Shown here piece after piece: positions 8,768 through 16,372 of a stretch of 64,000 bases of DNA (position 1 is its first letter; each line of letters begins with the position of its first letter). The notes under the pieces are model-generated. The model was given only the letters and a program-made list of their open reading frames with translations, was not told the DNA's origin and searched no databases. A program made the translations under genes and the position numbers. Origin of the DNA: Fodinibacter sp963834965 (lineage in GTDB: Bacteria; Actinomycetota; Actinomycetes; Actinomycetales; Dermatophilaceae). The DNA lies in contig CAWIEI010000033.1 in NCBI GenBank assembly GCA_963834965.1, positions 186,001-250,000 on the forward strand, in the 5' to 3' direction.

Positions 8768-9823
8768 CTAGGTCAATCGGTCCCCGTGCCGTTCGGCCAG
8801 GACGAGTGCGACGTCGTCGGCGAGACGGTGGCCGACGTGGGCCGTGAGGGCCGAGATCATCCGGTCCAAGGCTTCGTCCAGCGACCCTTGGGCCAGCGAC
8901 CCCGCATGCGCGGTGATCTCGAAGAAGCGCCCAGCCTGGTCTCGGCTCTCCGTTGTTCCGTCGGTGTACAGCAACAGGCGAGAACCCACGCCCCACGTCG
9001 TGCGGGTGATGGTGGGTTCTGGATGCATCCCGAGCGGGGGCACTGACTCACCCGTGTCCAACAGTCGTCCCGGGGTCACTGCCGTGGGGTCGATGAGCAG
9101 GGGCGGTAGATGAGCGACGTTCACCACCTGGAGAAGCCCGTCAGTGCCGAACTGGACCAGGACGGCCGTGACGAAATCCTCCACGTCCGCCACACCGGAC
9201 ACCACCACGTCCAGCTCCCTCGCCACACCAGCGAGGTCAGCGATGGTCTCCGCCGAAACGCGGAAGGAACTCAGTACCGTGGCCGCCAGCTGCACGGCAT
9301 CCAGGCCTTTCCCCTTGACGTCGCCGACGATGACGCGGGTCCCGAACGGGGTGGAGGACACCTCGTACAAGTCTCCGCCGATGCGCGCCTCCTCGGCCGC
9401 CGAGACGTACCGGGCGGCGAACGACACGTCAGCCACAGCCGACGGGAGGTCGCGGAGGATCGCGTGCTGTGCCGTCTCCGCGATGAGCGTCATCTGAGCG
9501 AGTCGATGCTCACGGCGCTCCCTCGCGGCAGCGATGAGCAGAGCGGTGGCCGACAGCACCACCGCAACCAGCAGCCGCAGGAACCACTCCATGCTGTCGA
9601 CGTTGTGGTTCCAGAGGAAGGACAAGGCCGCGGCGCCAACCACAGCGGCCACCGTGATCCAGACCTTGCGCATCACCAGGAAGCCACCGGCGAGCACCGC
9701 CACGAGCCCGTACGCTCCCGACAGTGCCACGTCCTGCACCGACCAGTCGACCCCGATCAGCACCAGCAGCACACCCCAGCACGACAACCACAGCGCCGTT
9801 TCTCGGTCGCCGTCGCGGTCCAT
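8768..9823 (-). CDS. Membrane-anchored SpoIIE-type PP2C serine phosphatase
   Basis: 351 residues from ATG 9823 (MDRDGDRETALW), with AGAGG eight bases upstream; a GTG at 9841 would add six residues. Four hydrophobic segments occupy about residues 8-105, followed by a linker helix and a PP2C/SpoIIE catalytic domain with metal-binding motifs EEARIGGDLYEV (about 147) and VGDVKGKGLDA (about 166), LLLYTDGTTESR and the final DDVALVLAER. The family dephosphorylates anti-sigma-factor antagonists in stress networks. No RsbV/RsbW partner is adjacent; the nearest regulators are a broken response regulator and a GAF-ANTAR protein. Confidence 0.88.
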   Translation of the reverse strand: MDRDGDRETALWLSCWGVLLVLIGVDWSVQDVALSGAYGLVAVLAGGFLVMRKVWITVAAVVGAAALSFLWNHNVDSMEWFLRLLVAVVLSATALLIAAARERREHRLAQMTLIAETAQHAILRDLPSAVADVSFAARYVSAAEEARIGGDLYEVSSTPFGTRVIVGDVKGKGLDAVQLAATVLSSFRVSAETIADLAGVARELDVVVSGVADVEDFVTAVLVQFGTDGLLQVVNVAHLPPLLIDPTAVTPGRLLDTGESVPPLGMHPEPTITRTTWGVGSRLLLYTDGTTESRDQAGRFFEITAHAGSLAQGSLDEALDRMISALTAHVGHRLADDVALVLAERHGDRLT

Positions 9824-10116
9824 AGGTCTGGCCTCTCGCACTCTTCGACGCCGGCCGCCAACGCCGTCGGCGAGGTCGGATGGCTACACGGTAGCGGGGT
9901 GCCCGAGTGGCCCGTCCGACCTGACCTCCGAGCGCTCGGCTATGCCATCTGCGCCATCTCCACGTCCGCGGTCTACGCCGCGACTGCCGAACCCACCCGG
10001 GGGTGCGTCGTCCGGCGAGGAGACGAACCATCACGGTGCGTCGTGGAGCCCCTGGGGCGAGAGACACCGGACGTCCTCATGCGCTGGCGCTTCATCCGAG
10101 GACAGGAGATCACAAC

Positions 10117-10357
10117 GTGTCCCGACGCGTGCTCGTGGTCGACGACGAGCCGGAGATCCGCGCGGTGCTGCGCACCATCCGGCGGACGTCCGACGTCTAC
10201 GTCGTGCTCCCCAGGGAAGTCGTGGCCCGGGTGGGAACGGTGCTGCGCCGGTCGTCATCTCGCGGGACGCCACCCCGGACGACGACCACGTGCTGCGGTT
10301 CGAGCGGCTGAGCGTCGACGACCGTCGACGTGAGCTAGTCGTCGACGGTACCGAGGT
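10117..10357 (+). pseudogene. Remnant of an OmpR-type response regulator
   Basis: A GTG with GGAG eight bases upstream opens VSRRVLVVDDEPEIRAVLRTI, the start of a receiver domain with its acidic DDE pocket. The frame then jumps from RTSDVYVVL straight to REVVARVGTVLRRS, the end of the receiver, so about 60 residues including the phospho-acceptor Asp are gone. After a frameshift near 10255 the next frame reads LRFERLSVDDRRRELVVDG, the start of the winged-helix output domain, and then stops resembling the family at about 10357. Three separate lesions make a functional product impossible. Confidence 0.8.
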
Positions 10358-10463
10358 GCGCCATCAGCGCCGAACCACAACCGTCCGACATTCGGCACGA
10401 CCGACGGCAGTTGCGGACGCAAGCATTCGGCGCGGGGCCAGGCAGCGGACCTGACAGACTCGA

Positions 10464-10673
10464 GTGGTGGATGAGGAGTTCACGGTCGAGGGACACCGCT
10501 TCCGCGTCACCCGTGTCCCTGGGGCCTTAGATGTCACCCTGATGACGGGACCGAGCGTCGGGCTGGGCATCACCATGGGTGGCGCGCATGCGCATCCCGC
10601 GCGGATCCTCGATGCCTGTCAGTGCTCCCTCATGGCGTTGGATCAGTCCACTGGGCGTGTGGACGACCAATAG
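10464..10673 (+). CDS. Possible small uncharacterised protein
   Basis: 69 residues from a GTG. The middle (FTVEGHRFRVTRVPGALDVTLMTGPSVGLGI, in two pieces around residue 20) reads like a beta-rich protein and uses normal high-GC3 codons, but there is no good Shine-Dalgarno and the C-terminus is nondescript. It lies in a decayed region just after the broken response regulator, so it could be a genuine small gene or a stump. Confidence 0.35.
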   Translation: MVDEEFTVEGHRFRVTRVPGALDVTLMTGPSVGLGITMGGAHAHPARILDACQCSLMALDQSTGRVDDQ

Positions 10674-10738
10674 AACCATCCGGGCGCAGGTCCGAGCGGC
10701 TCTACAGGAACCACTTCATCGCGGGAGATGAGGACGGA

Positions 10739-11662
10739 TCAGCGGTATTTCTCGATGACCTCGGGGTTCTCCTCGGACCAGCCGTGGTCAGCGATCAATG
10801 ACCAGCAGTCCGGGCGGGAGCCGTCGACATCGGTGATGCCATACGCGTCCGCGAGCTGCCTGGCGGTGACCACCTGCCCGGCGAACCGCCGGCGGTCCTC
10901 GTCCGCGGCCAGCGCGCTCACCCCACGGGCCACGTAGGTCGGAGACTCGGAGATGCCGAAACCGGGCTCCTTGCTGCAGAACTCACGCCAGTTGTCCTCG
11001 GTGATGCCGAAGCCCTCCAGCATGCGCTCGGAGCGCATCCAGCCAGGCGTCACACCGAGCGCTGCGACAGGAGTGTCGCTCAGGTCCCGGGCGAAGTTGC
11101 GCACGAGCCGGTCCACTCCGGCCTTGACGAAGTCGTAGTAGAACCCCACGCCGGGGCGGTCCCCGGAGTTCGCCTCACTCGTCCCGTCAGTCATCTCCAC
11201 CAGCAGCCCACCACCGGCCTGCAGCATCAGGGGTAAGGCCAGGGACGCGGTGATGATGTGCGTCTCGATCCCCATCCGCACCATCCGCAGCCCACCCTCG
11301 AGGTCGTGCTCCCAAAGCGGTGTCTGCCACTGGGCGTAACGGTCGCCGCCGAAGATGTCGTTCACCAGCACGTCGAGCCGGCCGCGCTCGGAACGGATCC
11401 GGTCGACGAGCCCACGCACCGCCTCGACATCCAGGTGGTCCACGCGAAGCGCACACCCCCGCCCTCCGGCGCTCTCCATCAGGTCGCCGGTCTCCTCGAC
11501 CGTTTCCGGGCGGTCCATGTCCGACGGCCCCGACACTCGGCTAGACCGTCCCGTGGCATAGACGAACGCCCCGGCACGCGCGAGCTCCACCGCCACCGCA
11601 CGCCCCGCCCCACGGGTCGCGCCCGCCACCACGGCCACCCGCCCCGACAGATCAGCCCCCAC
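10739..11662 (-). CDS. SDR family oxidoreductase
   Basis: 307 residues from GTG 11662 (VGADLSGRVAVVAGATRGAG), preceded by AAAGGGGA; longer in-frame starts run into the non-coding gap. The cofactor loop is AGATRGAGRA (about residues 12-21), a LVNDIFGG loop replaces the usual NNAG, and YYDFVKAGVDR supplies YxxxK. The C-terminal extension ends DGSRPDCWSLIADHGW. It is a cytoplasmic NAD(P)-dependent oxidoreductase of unknown substrate. It stands alone, divergent from the vapBC module. Confidence 0.88.
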   Translation of the reverse strand: MGADLSGRVAVVAGATRGAGRAVAVELARAGAFVYATGRSSRVSGPSDMDRPETVEETGDLMESAGGRGCALRVDHLDVEAVRGLVDRIRSERGRLDVLVNDIFGGDRYAQWQTPLWEHDLEGGLRMVRMGIETHIITASLALPLMLQAGGGLLVEMTDGTSEANSGDRPGVGFYYDFVKAGVDRLVRNFARDLSDTPVAALGVTPGWMRSERMLEGFGITEDNWREFCSKEPGFGISESPTYVARGVSALAADEDRRRFAGQVVTARQLADAYGITDVDGSRPDCWSLIADHGWSEENPEVIEKYR

Positions 11663-11789
11663 GACAGTCCCCTTTCCCTCCGCGCACAGAGCGTGCCAGC
11701 ACTTGGCTGGCCCCGCCAGCGGAAACAGGCCACCGCAACGGCCCCCGATCAGCGCACTCCGCGGCAAATGAGCGCGAGAAGGACTTCGT

Positions 11790-11805
11790 GATATCATCGG
11801 ATATC
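11790..11805. promoter_or_regulatory. Candidate VapB operator, GATATC-N4-GATATC
   Basis: Two GATATC hexamers separated by ATCG form a 16-base inverted repeat 13 bases upstream of the vapB ATG and directly before its Shine-Dalgarno AGGAGG (11808-11813). RHH antitoxins typically bind such palindromes to repress their own operon. The position fits autoregulation; binding is inferred. Confidence 0.6.
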
Positions 11806-11818
11806 TAGGAGGTGCGCC

Positions 11819-12040
11819 ATGCCCGACGTCCTGATCCGCAACTTCCCCGCCGAAGACCTCAACCTGCTCGATGAGCAGGCCGCCCGCCTGGGCATCTCGC
11901 GCACCGAGTACCTGCGCCGGCACCTTCACCGTGAGGCCCGCCGCACAGCTGGTTCGGTCACCGCCGGTGACCTTCGTGCAGTGGCAGAGCTCCTGCCCGA
12001 CCTCGGCGACGACACGATCATGTCCGACGCCTGGTCATGA
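11819..12040 (+). CDS. vapB: VapB-type ribbon-helix-helix antitoxin
   Basis: 73 residues. The N-terminal beta strand (PDVLIRNFP) and the two helices (EDLNLLDEQAARLG, SRTEYLRRHLHREARR) make a ribbon-helix-helix fold, the DNA-binding and dimerising part of this antitoxin class. The C-terminal tail (AELLPDLGDDTIMSDAWS) is the likely toxin-binding segment. AGGAGG lies six bases before the ATG. The stop overlaps the toxin ATG by four bases, a standard toxin-antitoxin arrangement. Confidence 0.88.
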   Translation: MPDVLIRNFPAEDLNLLDEQAARLGISRTEYLRRHLHREARRTAGSVTAGDLRAVAELLPDLGDDTIMSDAWS

Positions 12041-12447
12041 GCACGTCCTGGCTGATCGACAAGTCCGCCCTCGTTCGGCTCGGTTCGAGCCCCGACGCTG
12101 ACCAGTGGGCCAACCGGATCGAGCGCGGACTCGTCGCCATCAGCACCGTCACCCTGCTCGAGGCCGGCTTCTCCGCCCGATCAGCAGTCGAGCTGTCCCA
12201 AGCCATGCAGTCACCGCCCTTGGCCGCGATGCCCGTGGAGTACCTCACCCCCGCTACCGAGGACCGAGCGGTCGAGGTGCAACGCCTGCTGGCAGAACGC
12301 GGCCAGCATCGCGCGCCGTCCATCCCCGACCTGCTGATCGCCGCCGCAGCCGAACTGAACCAGCGCACCGTCCTGCACCTGGACAAGGACTTCGACCTCA
12401 TCTCCGGCCTCACCACGCAGCCCGTCGAACGCCTCCGCATCGACTAG
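12037..12447 (+). CDS. vapC: VapC-type PIN-domain ribonuclease toxin
   Basis: 136 residues with the PIN acidic quartet in place: Asp8 (WLIDKSAL), Glu about 42 (LLEAGF), Asp about 98 (SIPDLLIAAAAE) and Asp about 115-119 (LDKDFDLIS). The family cleaves RNA, often tRNA or rRNA, using Mg2+ or Mn2+. All catalytic residues are intact, so the module is probably active. It is coupled to the antitoxin by an ATGA overlap. Confidence 0.9.
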   Translation: MSTSWLIDKSALVRLGSSPDADQWANRIERGLVAISTVTLLEAGFSARSAVELSQAMQSPPLAAMPVEYLTPATEDRAVEVQRLLAERGQHRAPSIPDLLIAAAAELNQRTVLHLDKDFDLISGLTTQPVERLRID

Positions 12448-12582
12448 CACCAGTTCCCAGGGCCCGGACGCGGCAGAAGAGGACTTCTGAGAGGAATCGC
12501 TTTCGGATGGGGTACGAGGTTGTCTAGTCCCGCCGTACTCTCGGTGTACGGCGTTCTGCGCGCCTTGGCCCAGGAGGTTGCG

Positions 12583-12735
12583 ATGGCTGCTCCATCACCA
12601 GCTGGTCCACCTCGACTCGGCATGATGTGCCCACTTGAGCTTGACGAGCACCCCACGCATCACATGCGCGATTACTTGCTCACCCTGGGCGCGATGGTGC
12701 TCTTCTGCGCGATCGCTTTGTTCCTCAGCCGCTAG
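12583..12735 (+). CDS. Small single-pass membrane protein
   Basis: 50 residues from ATG 12583, chosen for CAGGAGG six bases upstream. The N-terminal half is polar with two His pairs (LELDEHPTHHMRDY); the C-terminal half is one transmembrane helix (LLTLGAMVLFCAIALFLS) with a terminal Arg. I do not recognise a family. It stands alone between vapBC and the GAF-ANTAR gene. Confidence 0.55.
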   Translation: MAAPSPAGPPRLGMMCPLELDEHPTHHMRDYLLTLGAMVLFCAIALFLSR

Positions 12736-12944
12736 TCCATCCGGCCTCGCCCATCGCAGAGGGAGCGCGCCAACCCCGGCGAATCGCGGCATGGGCGGAT
12801 ACGTGACGAGCCGTCTGGACCACTACGGGTTGGGGCAGCCAGTGGCCAACTGACTCCGTTGATCGTGCAGCGCCTTTTGGGTGGTCCGGGGGGATACTTG
12901 GCTCAGTGGTCGCGCCCGCCTCCATCGTGAGGATCGAGGACCCG

Positions 12945-13712
12945 ATGTCGCACCCCCGTGAGAACGAGCATGCGGGCGTCACGACCACGTCCATGCCGGA
13001 CGCCTACGACGTGGTGGCGCTGGCTGACGCGATGCGGCTGCTGTCGGATCGGATGGCTGACCACGTGGAGCGGCCGTTGGAGCACCTGGTGGCCGTCGCC
13101 GTGGAGACTGTCAGTGGGGCCCGGTGGGCCAGCGTCACCATGCTGCGCGGTGGCCACTTCACCACCGCGGCCTCGACCAGCGACCAGGCGGTCCGCGCCG
13201 ACCTGCTCCAGTACGAGCTGGGGTCGGGCCCGTGCGTGGACGCGGTGCGTCAGGACTCGGCCTACGTCACCGGTGACGTCAGCTCCGAACCACGGTGGTG
13301 CTGCTGGGGTCCACGAGCCAGCGCCGAGCTGGGCGTGAACAGCGTGCTCTCCCAACGGCTGCACCTGCACGAGGAGACCGGGATTCTGGCCGGGTTGAAC
13401 ATCTACTCCAACGCCAAGGACGCCTTCGACCGCTCCGCCATCGGCGTCGCACTGGTCTTGGCAACCCACGGTGCGGTGGTGCTGTCTGAGCGGCATGCGA
13501 GCAACCGTGCCAAGAACCTGATGAAGGCCCTGGAAACCAACCGGGAGATCGGGGTTGCCATGGGCATCTTGATGCAGCAGCACCGGTTCAGCCGCCAGGA
13601 GGCGTTCCACGTGCTCCAGGTGGCCAGCCAGAACTCCAACCGCAAGCTGGCCGACATCGCGGTCGAGGTCGCGGACACCGGGACGCTGTCAATCATGAGG
13701 CTCGAGGGTTAG
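12945..13712 (+). CDS. GAF-ANTAR domain RNA-binding regulator
   Basis: 255 residues. A GAF sensor domain (about 25-175; VSGARWASVTMLRGGHFTTAA, LGSGPCVDAVRQDSAYVTGD) is followed by a C-terminal ANTAR three-helix domain (NLMKALETNREIGVAMGILM, then RQEAFHVLQVASQNSNRKLADIA). ANTAR domains bind paired stem-loops in nascent RNA and prevent termination. ATG 12945 was chosen (MSHPRENEHAG) over a GTG 13 codons upstream. The ligand or target RNA is not apparent; no obvious tandem hexanucleotide loops were found nearby. Confidence 0.9.
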   Translation: MSHPRENEHAGVTTTSMPDAYDVVALADAMRLLSDRMADHVERPLEHLVAVAVETVSGARWASVTMLRGGHFTTAASTSDQAVRADLLQYELGSGPCVDAVRQDSAYVTGDVSSEPRWCCWGPRASAELGVNSVLSQRLHLHEETGILAGLNIYSNAKDAFDRSAIGVALVLATHGAVVLSERHASNRAKNLMKALETNREIGVAMGILMQQHRFSRQEAFHVLQVASQNSNRKLADIAVEVADTGTLSIMRLEG

Positions 13713-14332
13713 CTGCACCTGCCAGGAATCAGCCCACTGGCCCGCGGGTAGTGGGTCTTTAGTCGGCAGGATTCAAGCCGTGTGTTCCGCCGGTCAGGTG
13801 CCTTCGTGGGGCCCGCCTTGATCACTCGGGCACCCGGGGCATCGCCTTCTGGGCCAGCCAACACGGGGCCAAAGCGTGCGGGCCAACACCGGATCGCCGC
13901 CCCAGCCCACCGGCCTGGTCCGCTGGCGCCCAAGCGCCTCAGCGCCCGCATCCGCGAAGAGCGCGCGCTCACCGGTGTCGTCGTGCACCAACGTGATGGA
14001 CTCAACTCGGACTGGTGACGGTGGTCGAAGGCATTCGCCTCATTCGCCAAGGTGAGTCGGCCGTTGAGGCGGGCGCAACAGTGGTTGGTGGGCTTCTCTT
14101 GTTCTTCGTAGGTCTCTTGGCTGCCGGCATCCTGCGCACGCCTCGGTCGTGGCGTCAGTGACTTTGGCTCCACTGCCATCTTGTGCATAGGTAAATGCCT
14201 CAACGCTGGGCTGAGCAGCCGGGGTGGCTGCCCCAGTCCGCTGTGTCCAACTCGGCCAGCCTTCCCCGGGTCCCTTCCACGCTAGAACTCGGTGCCACCA
14301 CATCATGAGAAGTGGATGCGACACTCGGCGAC
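13713..14332. other. 620-base region without a recognised gene
   Basis: No family could be recognised in six frames. Several short leftward pieces (for example LVHDDTGERALFADAGAEA spread over two frames) hint at decayed coding sequence. The one intact candidate is the 48-residue membrane frame at 14015-14161, listed separately. Confidence 0.4.
14015..14161 (+). CDS. Possible 48-residue single-pass membrane protein
   Basis: The frame opens at a GTG and reads VTVVEGIRLIRQGESAVEAG, then a clean hydrophobic helix GATVVGGLLLFFVGLLAAGI, then a basic tail LRTPRSWRQ and stop. The helix plus positive-inside tail is hard to get by chance, but there is no good ribosome binding site. It could equally be the stump of a longer membrane protein. 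Confidence 0.3.
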   Translation: MTVVEGIRLIRQGESAVEAGATVVGGLLLFFVGLLAAGILRTPRSWRQ

Positions 14333-14959
14333 ATGACGGTGCTCTTCCGCGAGATTCGTAACGGTGACGCGACCGCTGTGGCCGCGCGGCTGGATGCGAA
14401 CCCGGCACTGGTCGACGCAATCGCGAAGGCACCACCGGCCAAGGACGACGGACAGTCCACGTTGCAGGTGGCGATCAAGGCGGGCCGGTTTGAGGTGGCT
14501 CACGTGCTTCTCGACAGGGGTGCGGACGTGGACTTCATCGACCAGTCGCCGCGCAACGCGTGGAACGCCCCGGTGCTGCACGACGCGATCCGGGCCGCCG
14601 TATTCAGCAGTCGGTACGGCGTCAACAGGGCGCTGCCCGGGGAGCCCGCACGGGTAGAGATCGTGAATACCGGCGAGCAGTTCGACGAAGCCTTCGGCGT
14701 GCTGGAGCGCGTGCTCGCCCTCGTGGCCGACCCGTCGGCTACCGACTCCTACGGCAATCCAGCCTTGATGAGGGCCATCCTGGACAGCCGTCAGGTCCTT
14801 CACGATCTGGCGCTGCCTGACCGCGACGCCGACCTGAGGCGCGTGTTCGCTCTGCTTCTGGCTGCTGGCGCCGACCCCGAGTGGATAGATTCGCGCCGCG
14901 GCCTTCGGTTAGCAGACCTCTTCGCCGACGAAGCGGTCAGTGAGTTCCTACCCGCCTAA
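14333..14959 (+). CDS. Ankyrin-repeat protein
   Basis: 208 residues from ATG 14333 (MTVLFREIRNGDATAVAARL). Ankyrin-type helix pairs are visible: GDATAVAARLDANPALVDA, then STLQVAIKAGRFEVAHVLLDRGADVDF, and near the C-terminus RRVFALLLAAGADPEWID. Such repeats mediate protein-protein contacts in the cytoplasm. No enzymatic domain is attached and no partner gene is adjacent, so the role is unknown. It is convergent with the toxin-antitoxin pair to its right. Confidence 0.75.
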   Translation: MTVLFREIRNGDATAVAARLDANPALVDAIAKAPPAKDDGQSTLQVAIKAGRFEVAHVLLDRGADVDFIDQSPRNAWNAPVLHDAIRAAVFSSRYGVNRALPGEPARVEIVNTGEQFDEAFGVLERVLALVADPSATDSYGNPALMRAILDSRQVLHDLALPDRDADLRRVFALLLAAGADPEWIDSRRGLRLADLFADEAVSEFLPA

Positions 14960-15037
14960 ATCGGGAAGGAGGTGCCGGGTCCGTTCTCACCCACTGCGGC
15001 CATTTGGGATGGGTCTTGCAGGTGCTCCGATCCGGCG

Positions 15038-15280
15038 TTACGGCAGCAGGCCCAGGTACTGGTTGCGCGCCGGCATGGCGTGGATGACCAGTTCGTCGCC
15101 GCTGTCGAGGATCAAGACGACGGTCTCCAGCAGGAGGGCTCGGGTGTCGAAGCCCAGGCGCAGCTCTCGTTGGCTCTGGCCGTCCTCTCCTAGCGGCTCG
15201 ATCCACACCGCCCACTCGGCGGCTTGGATCGCGTCCTCGGCGGAGATGCCGTGTTTGAGTGCGCTCGGGTGGACCTTCAC
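15038..15280 (-). CDS. BrnT-like toxin of a type II toxin-antitoxin pair
   Basis: 80 residues. The layout KHGISAEDAIQAAEWAVWI, then beta strands (LRLGFDTRALLLETVVLI), then the closing signature ELVIHAMPARNQYL matches the compact RelE/BrnT-like toxin group that typically ends in HAMPAR. These proteins are usually ribosome-dependent or free ribonucleases. The start overlaps the stop of the upstream RHH gene by four bases, in the order antitoxin then toxin. Confidence 0.7.
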   Translation of the reverse strand: MKVHPSALKHGISAEDAIQAAEWAVWIEPLGEDGQSQRELRLGFDTRALLLETVVLILDSGDELVIHAMPARNQYLGLLP

Positions 15281-15510
15281 GCAGCGAAGTGGGCCAGCGC
15301 GGCGCGGATGGCTTCGGACCTGCTCATGTCCTTCTGCGCTGCGACGGCGTCGAGGGCATCGAGTTCTTCAGCGGTGAGGCGGACCGCCACGACCTGCATC
15401 GGCTGAGCCCCACGACCGGGGCGTCCACGGCCTCGACGTTTGAGCTCTTCGACGTCGTAGCCCTGTTCGGCTTCGTCGGCCCATGTCTGGATCTGCTCGT
15501 CACCCACCAC
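15277..15510 (-). CDS. Ribbon-helix-helix antitoxin
   Basis: 77 residues from a GTG. An N-terminal acidic segment (QTWADEAEQGYDVEELKRRG) precedes a basic linker and a C-terminal RHH domain: MQVVAVRLTAEELDALDAVA, then KDMSRSEAIRAALAHF. RHH proteins dimerise to bind DNA. Here the toxin-binding part would be N-terminal. There is no Shine-Dalgarno; a TATACG box ends about eight bases before the GTG, which suggests a leaderless message. Confidence 0.78.
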   Translation of the reverse strand: MVGDEQIQTWADEAEQGYDVEELKRRGRGRPGRGAQPMQVVAVRLTAEELDALDAVAAQKDMSRSEAIRAALAHFAA

Positions 15511-15517
15511 CCGTAAA

Positions 15518-15528
15518 TCGTATAACGA
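15518..15528. promoter_or_regulatory. Palindromic -10 region of the RHH/BrnT-like module
   Basis: TCGTATAACGA is an inverted repeat (TCGT/ACGA around ATA). Read leftward it contains TTATACGA, a good -10 box placed just before the antitoxin GTG at 15510. An operator overlapping the -10 box would suit autorepression by the RHH protein. Confidence 0.45.
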
Positions 15529-15633
15529 AAACCGGGTGTATGACCAGACACCCTAGTGCGCCCGCCGCGGTGCAGCGACACGGCGGCGCGGGCAGCACAG
15601 TCAGGATCGGGGACAGCCACCCAGCATCAGGAC

Positions 15634-15720
15634 TCACGTTCCGGAGGCCATGTAGGCGGCCAGGATGTAGCTGGGGTGGCGGTCCAGGTTCTTGCGGGCC
15701 CGGTCGTAGCGCATGGTGGT
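15634..15720 (-). pseudogene. C-terminal fragment of a tyrosine integrase
   Basis: Read leftward, this stretch encodes TTMRYDRARKNLDRHPSYI then LAAYMASGT and a stop. That is the end of the actinobacterial tyrosine recombinase family, with the nucleophile Tyr in TMRYDRAR. It has no start codon of its own; the coding sense begins abruptly one base after the stop of the lipoprotein gene (15722). It complements the N-terminal integrase piece on the other strand at 16373-16940. Confidence 0.8.
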
Positions 15721-15721
15721 T

Positions 15722-16126
15722 CTACGCGACGATGCAGATCACCCGGACGTTGTTGACGCCGCCGAGCCGCGCGTCAAGGGGGGCATCTTGTCGGCACTGC
15801 GCCTGTCCGCCATTCATGTGGGGGCTCGTGCCGGTCACCTGATACCGGCCAGGCGGCACCTTCACCTGGAAATGCCCAGAACTGCCCACCGTGACGCGAA
15901 GCGTCGTGTCCGATGACTCAAACACCACCGTGCCGCTCAGGGGGACATCCGTGCCTGGGGCCGGCCCACCAGACCGCAGAAAATCGCCGGACACCTCGAC
16001 CGTCTGAGCGTCGTTGCCGGTTGCCGGATGAGTCGCACGCGACCGGGCGTCGCTACTGGCACCCGACGTGCAGCCTGTCAGGGATAGCACAACCACGGCC
16101 GACACGATCAGCGCCCTCACACTCAT
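15722..16126 (-). CDS. Small secreted lipoprotein
   Basis: 134 residues from ATG 16126. A lipoprotein signal peptide (MSVRALIVSAVVVLSLTGC, lipobox LTGC) is followed by a low-complexity linker and a small beta-rich domain with VPLSGTVVFESSDTTLRVTV and HFQVKVPPGRYQVTGT, the pattern of a carboxypeptidase-regulatory-like/transthyretin fold. It would be anchored on the outer face of the membrane. Function unknown. The last codon abuts the integrase fragment, so its right neighbour has been rearranged. Confidence 0.75.
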   Translation of the reverse strand: MSVRALIVSAVVVLSLTGCTSGASSDARSRATHPATGNDAQTVEVSGDFLRSGGPAPGTDVPLSGTVVFESSDTTLRVTVGSSGHFQVKVPPGRYQVTGTSPHMNGGQAQCRQDAPLDARLGGVNNVRVICIVA

Positions 16127-16372
16127 GAGAGAGGGTATCGGCCTTTGCCGTTCCCTCGCGTGGTCACCAAGAGCCGCTGGAACGTGAGGCCCGCCCGTCG
16201 TCATACAAACAAAGTGACCTCGCGGTCGACATGCGCGCTCCGCACGAACATGAGCACTCAGCGAGCCCCTCCTGTGACCGTCTAACGCACCAACCCGACG
16301 AGGAGAACGCACTACTTTGCCGCCCGTCGTGTGATGCCTTGATCGTCACGGGTGCTGGGCGGACGCTGCGTA
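16127..16372. other. Upstream region of the lipoprotein and integrase remnant
   Basis: No gene is seen in these 246 bases. The sequence is less GC-rich than the flanks (for example a CATACAAACAAAG run near 16203), which is consistent with imported DNA. Confidence 0.4.
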
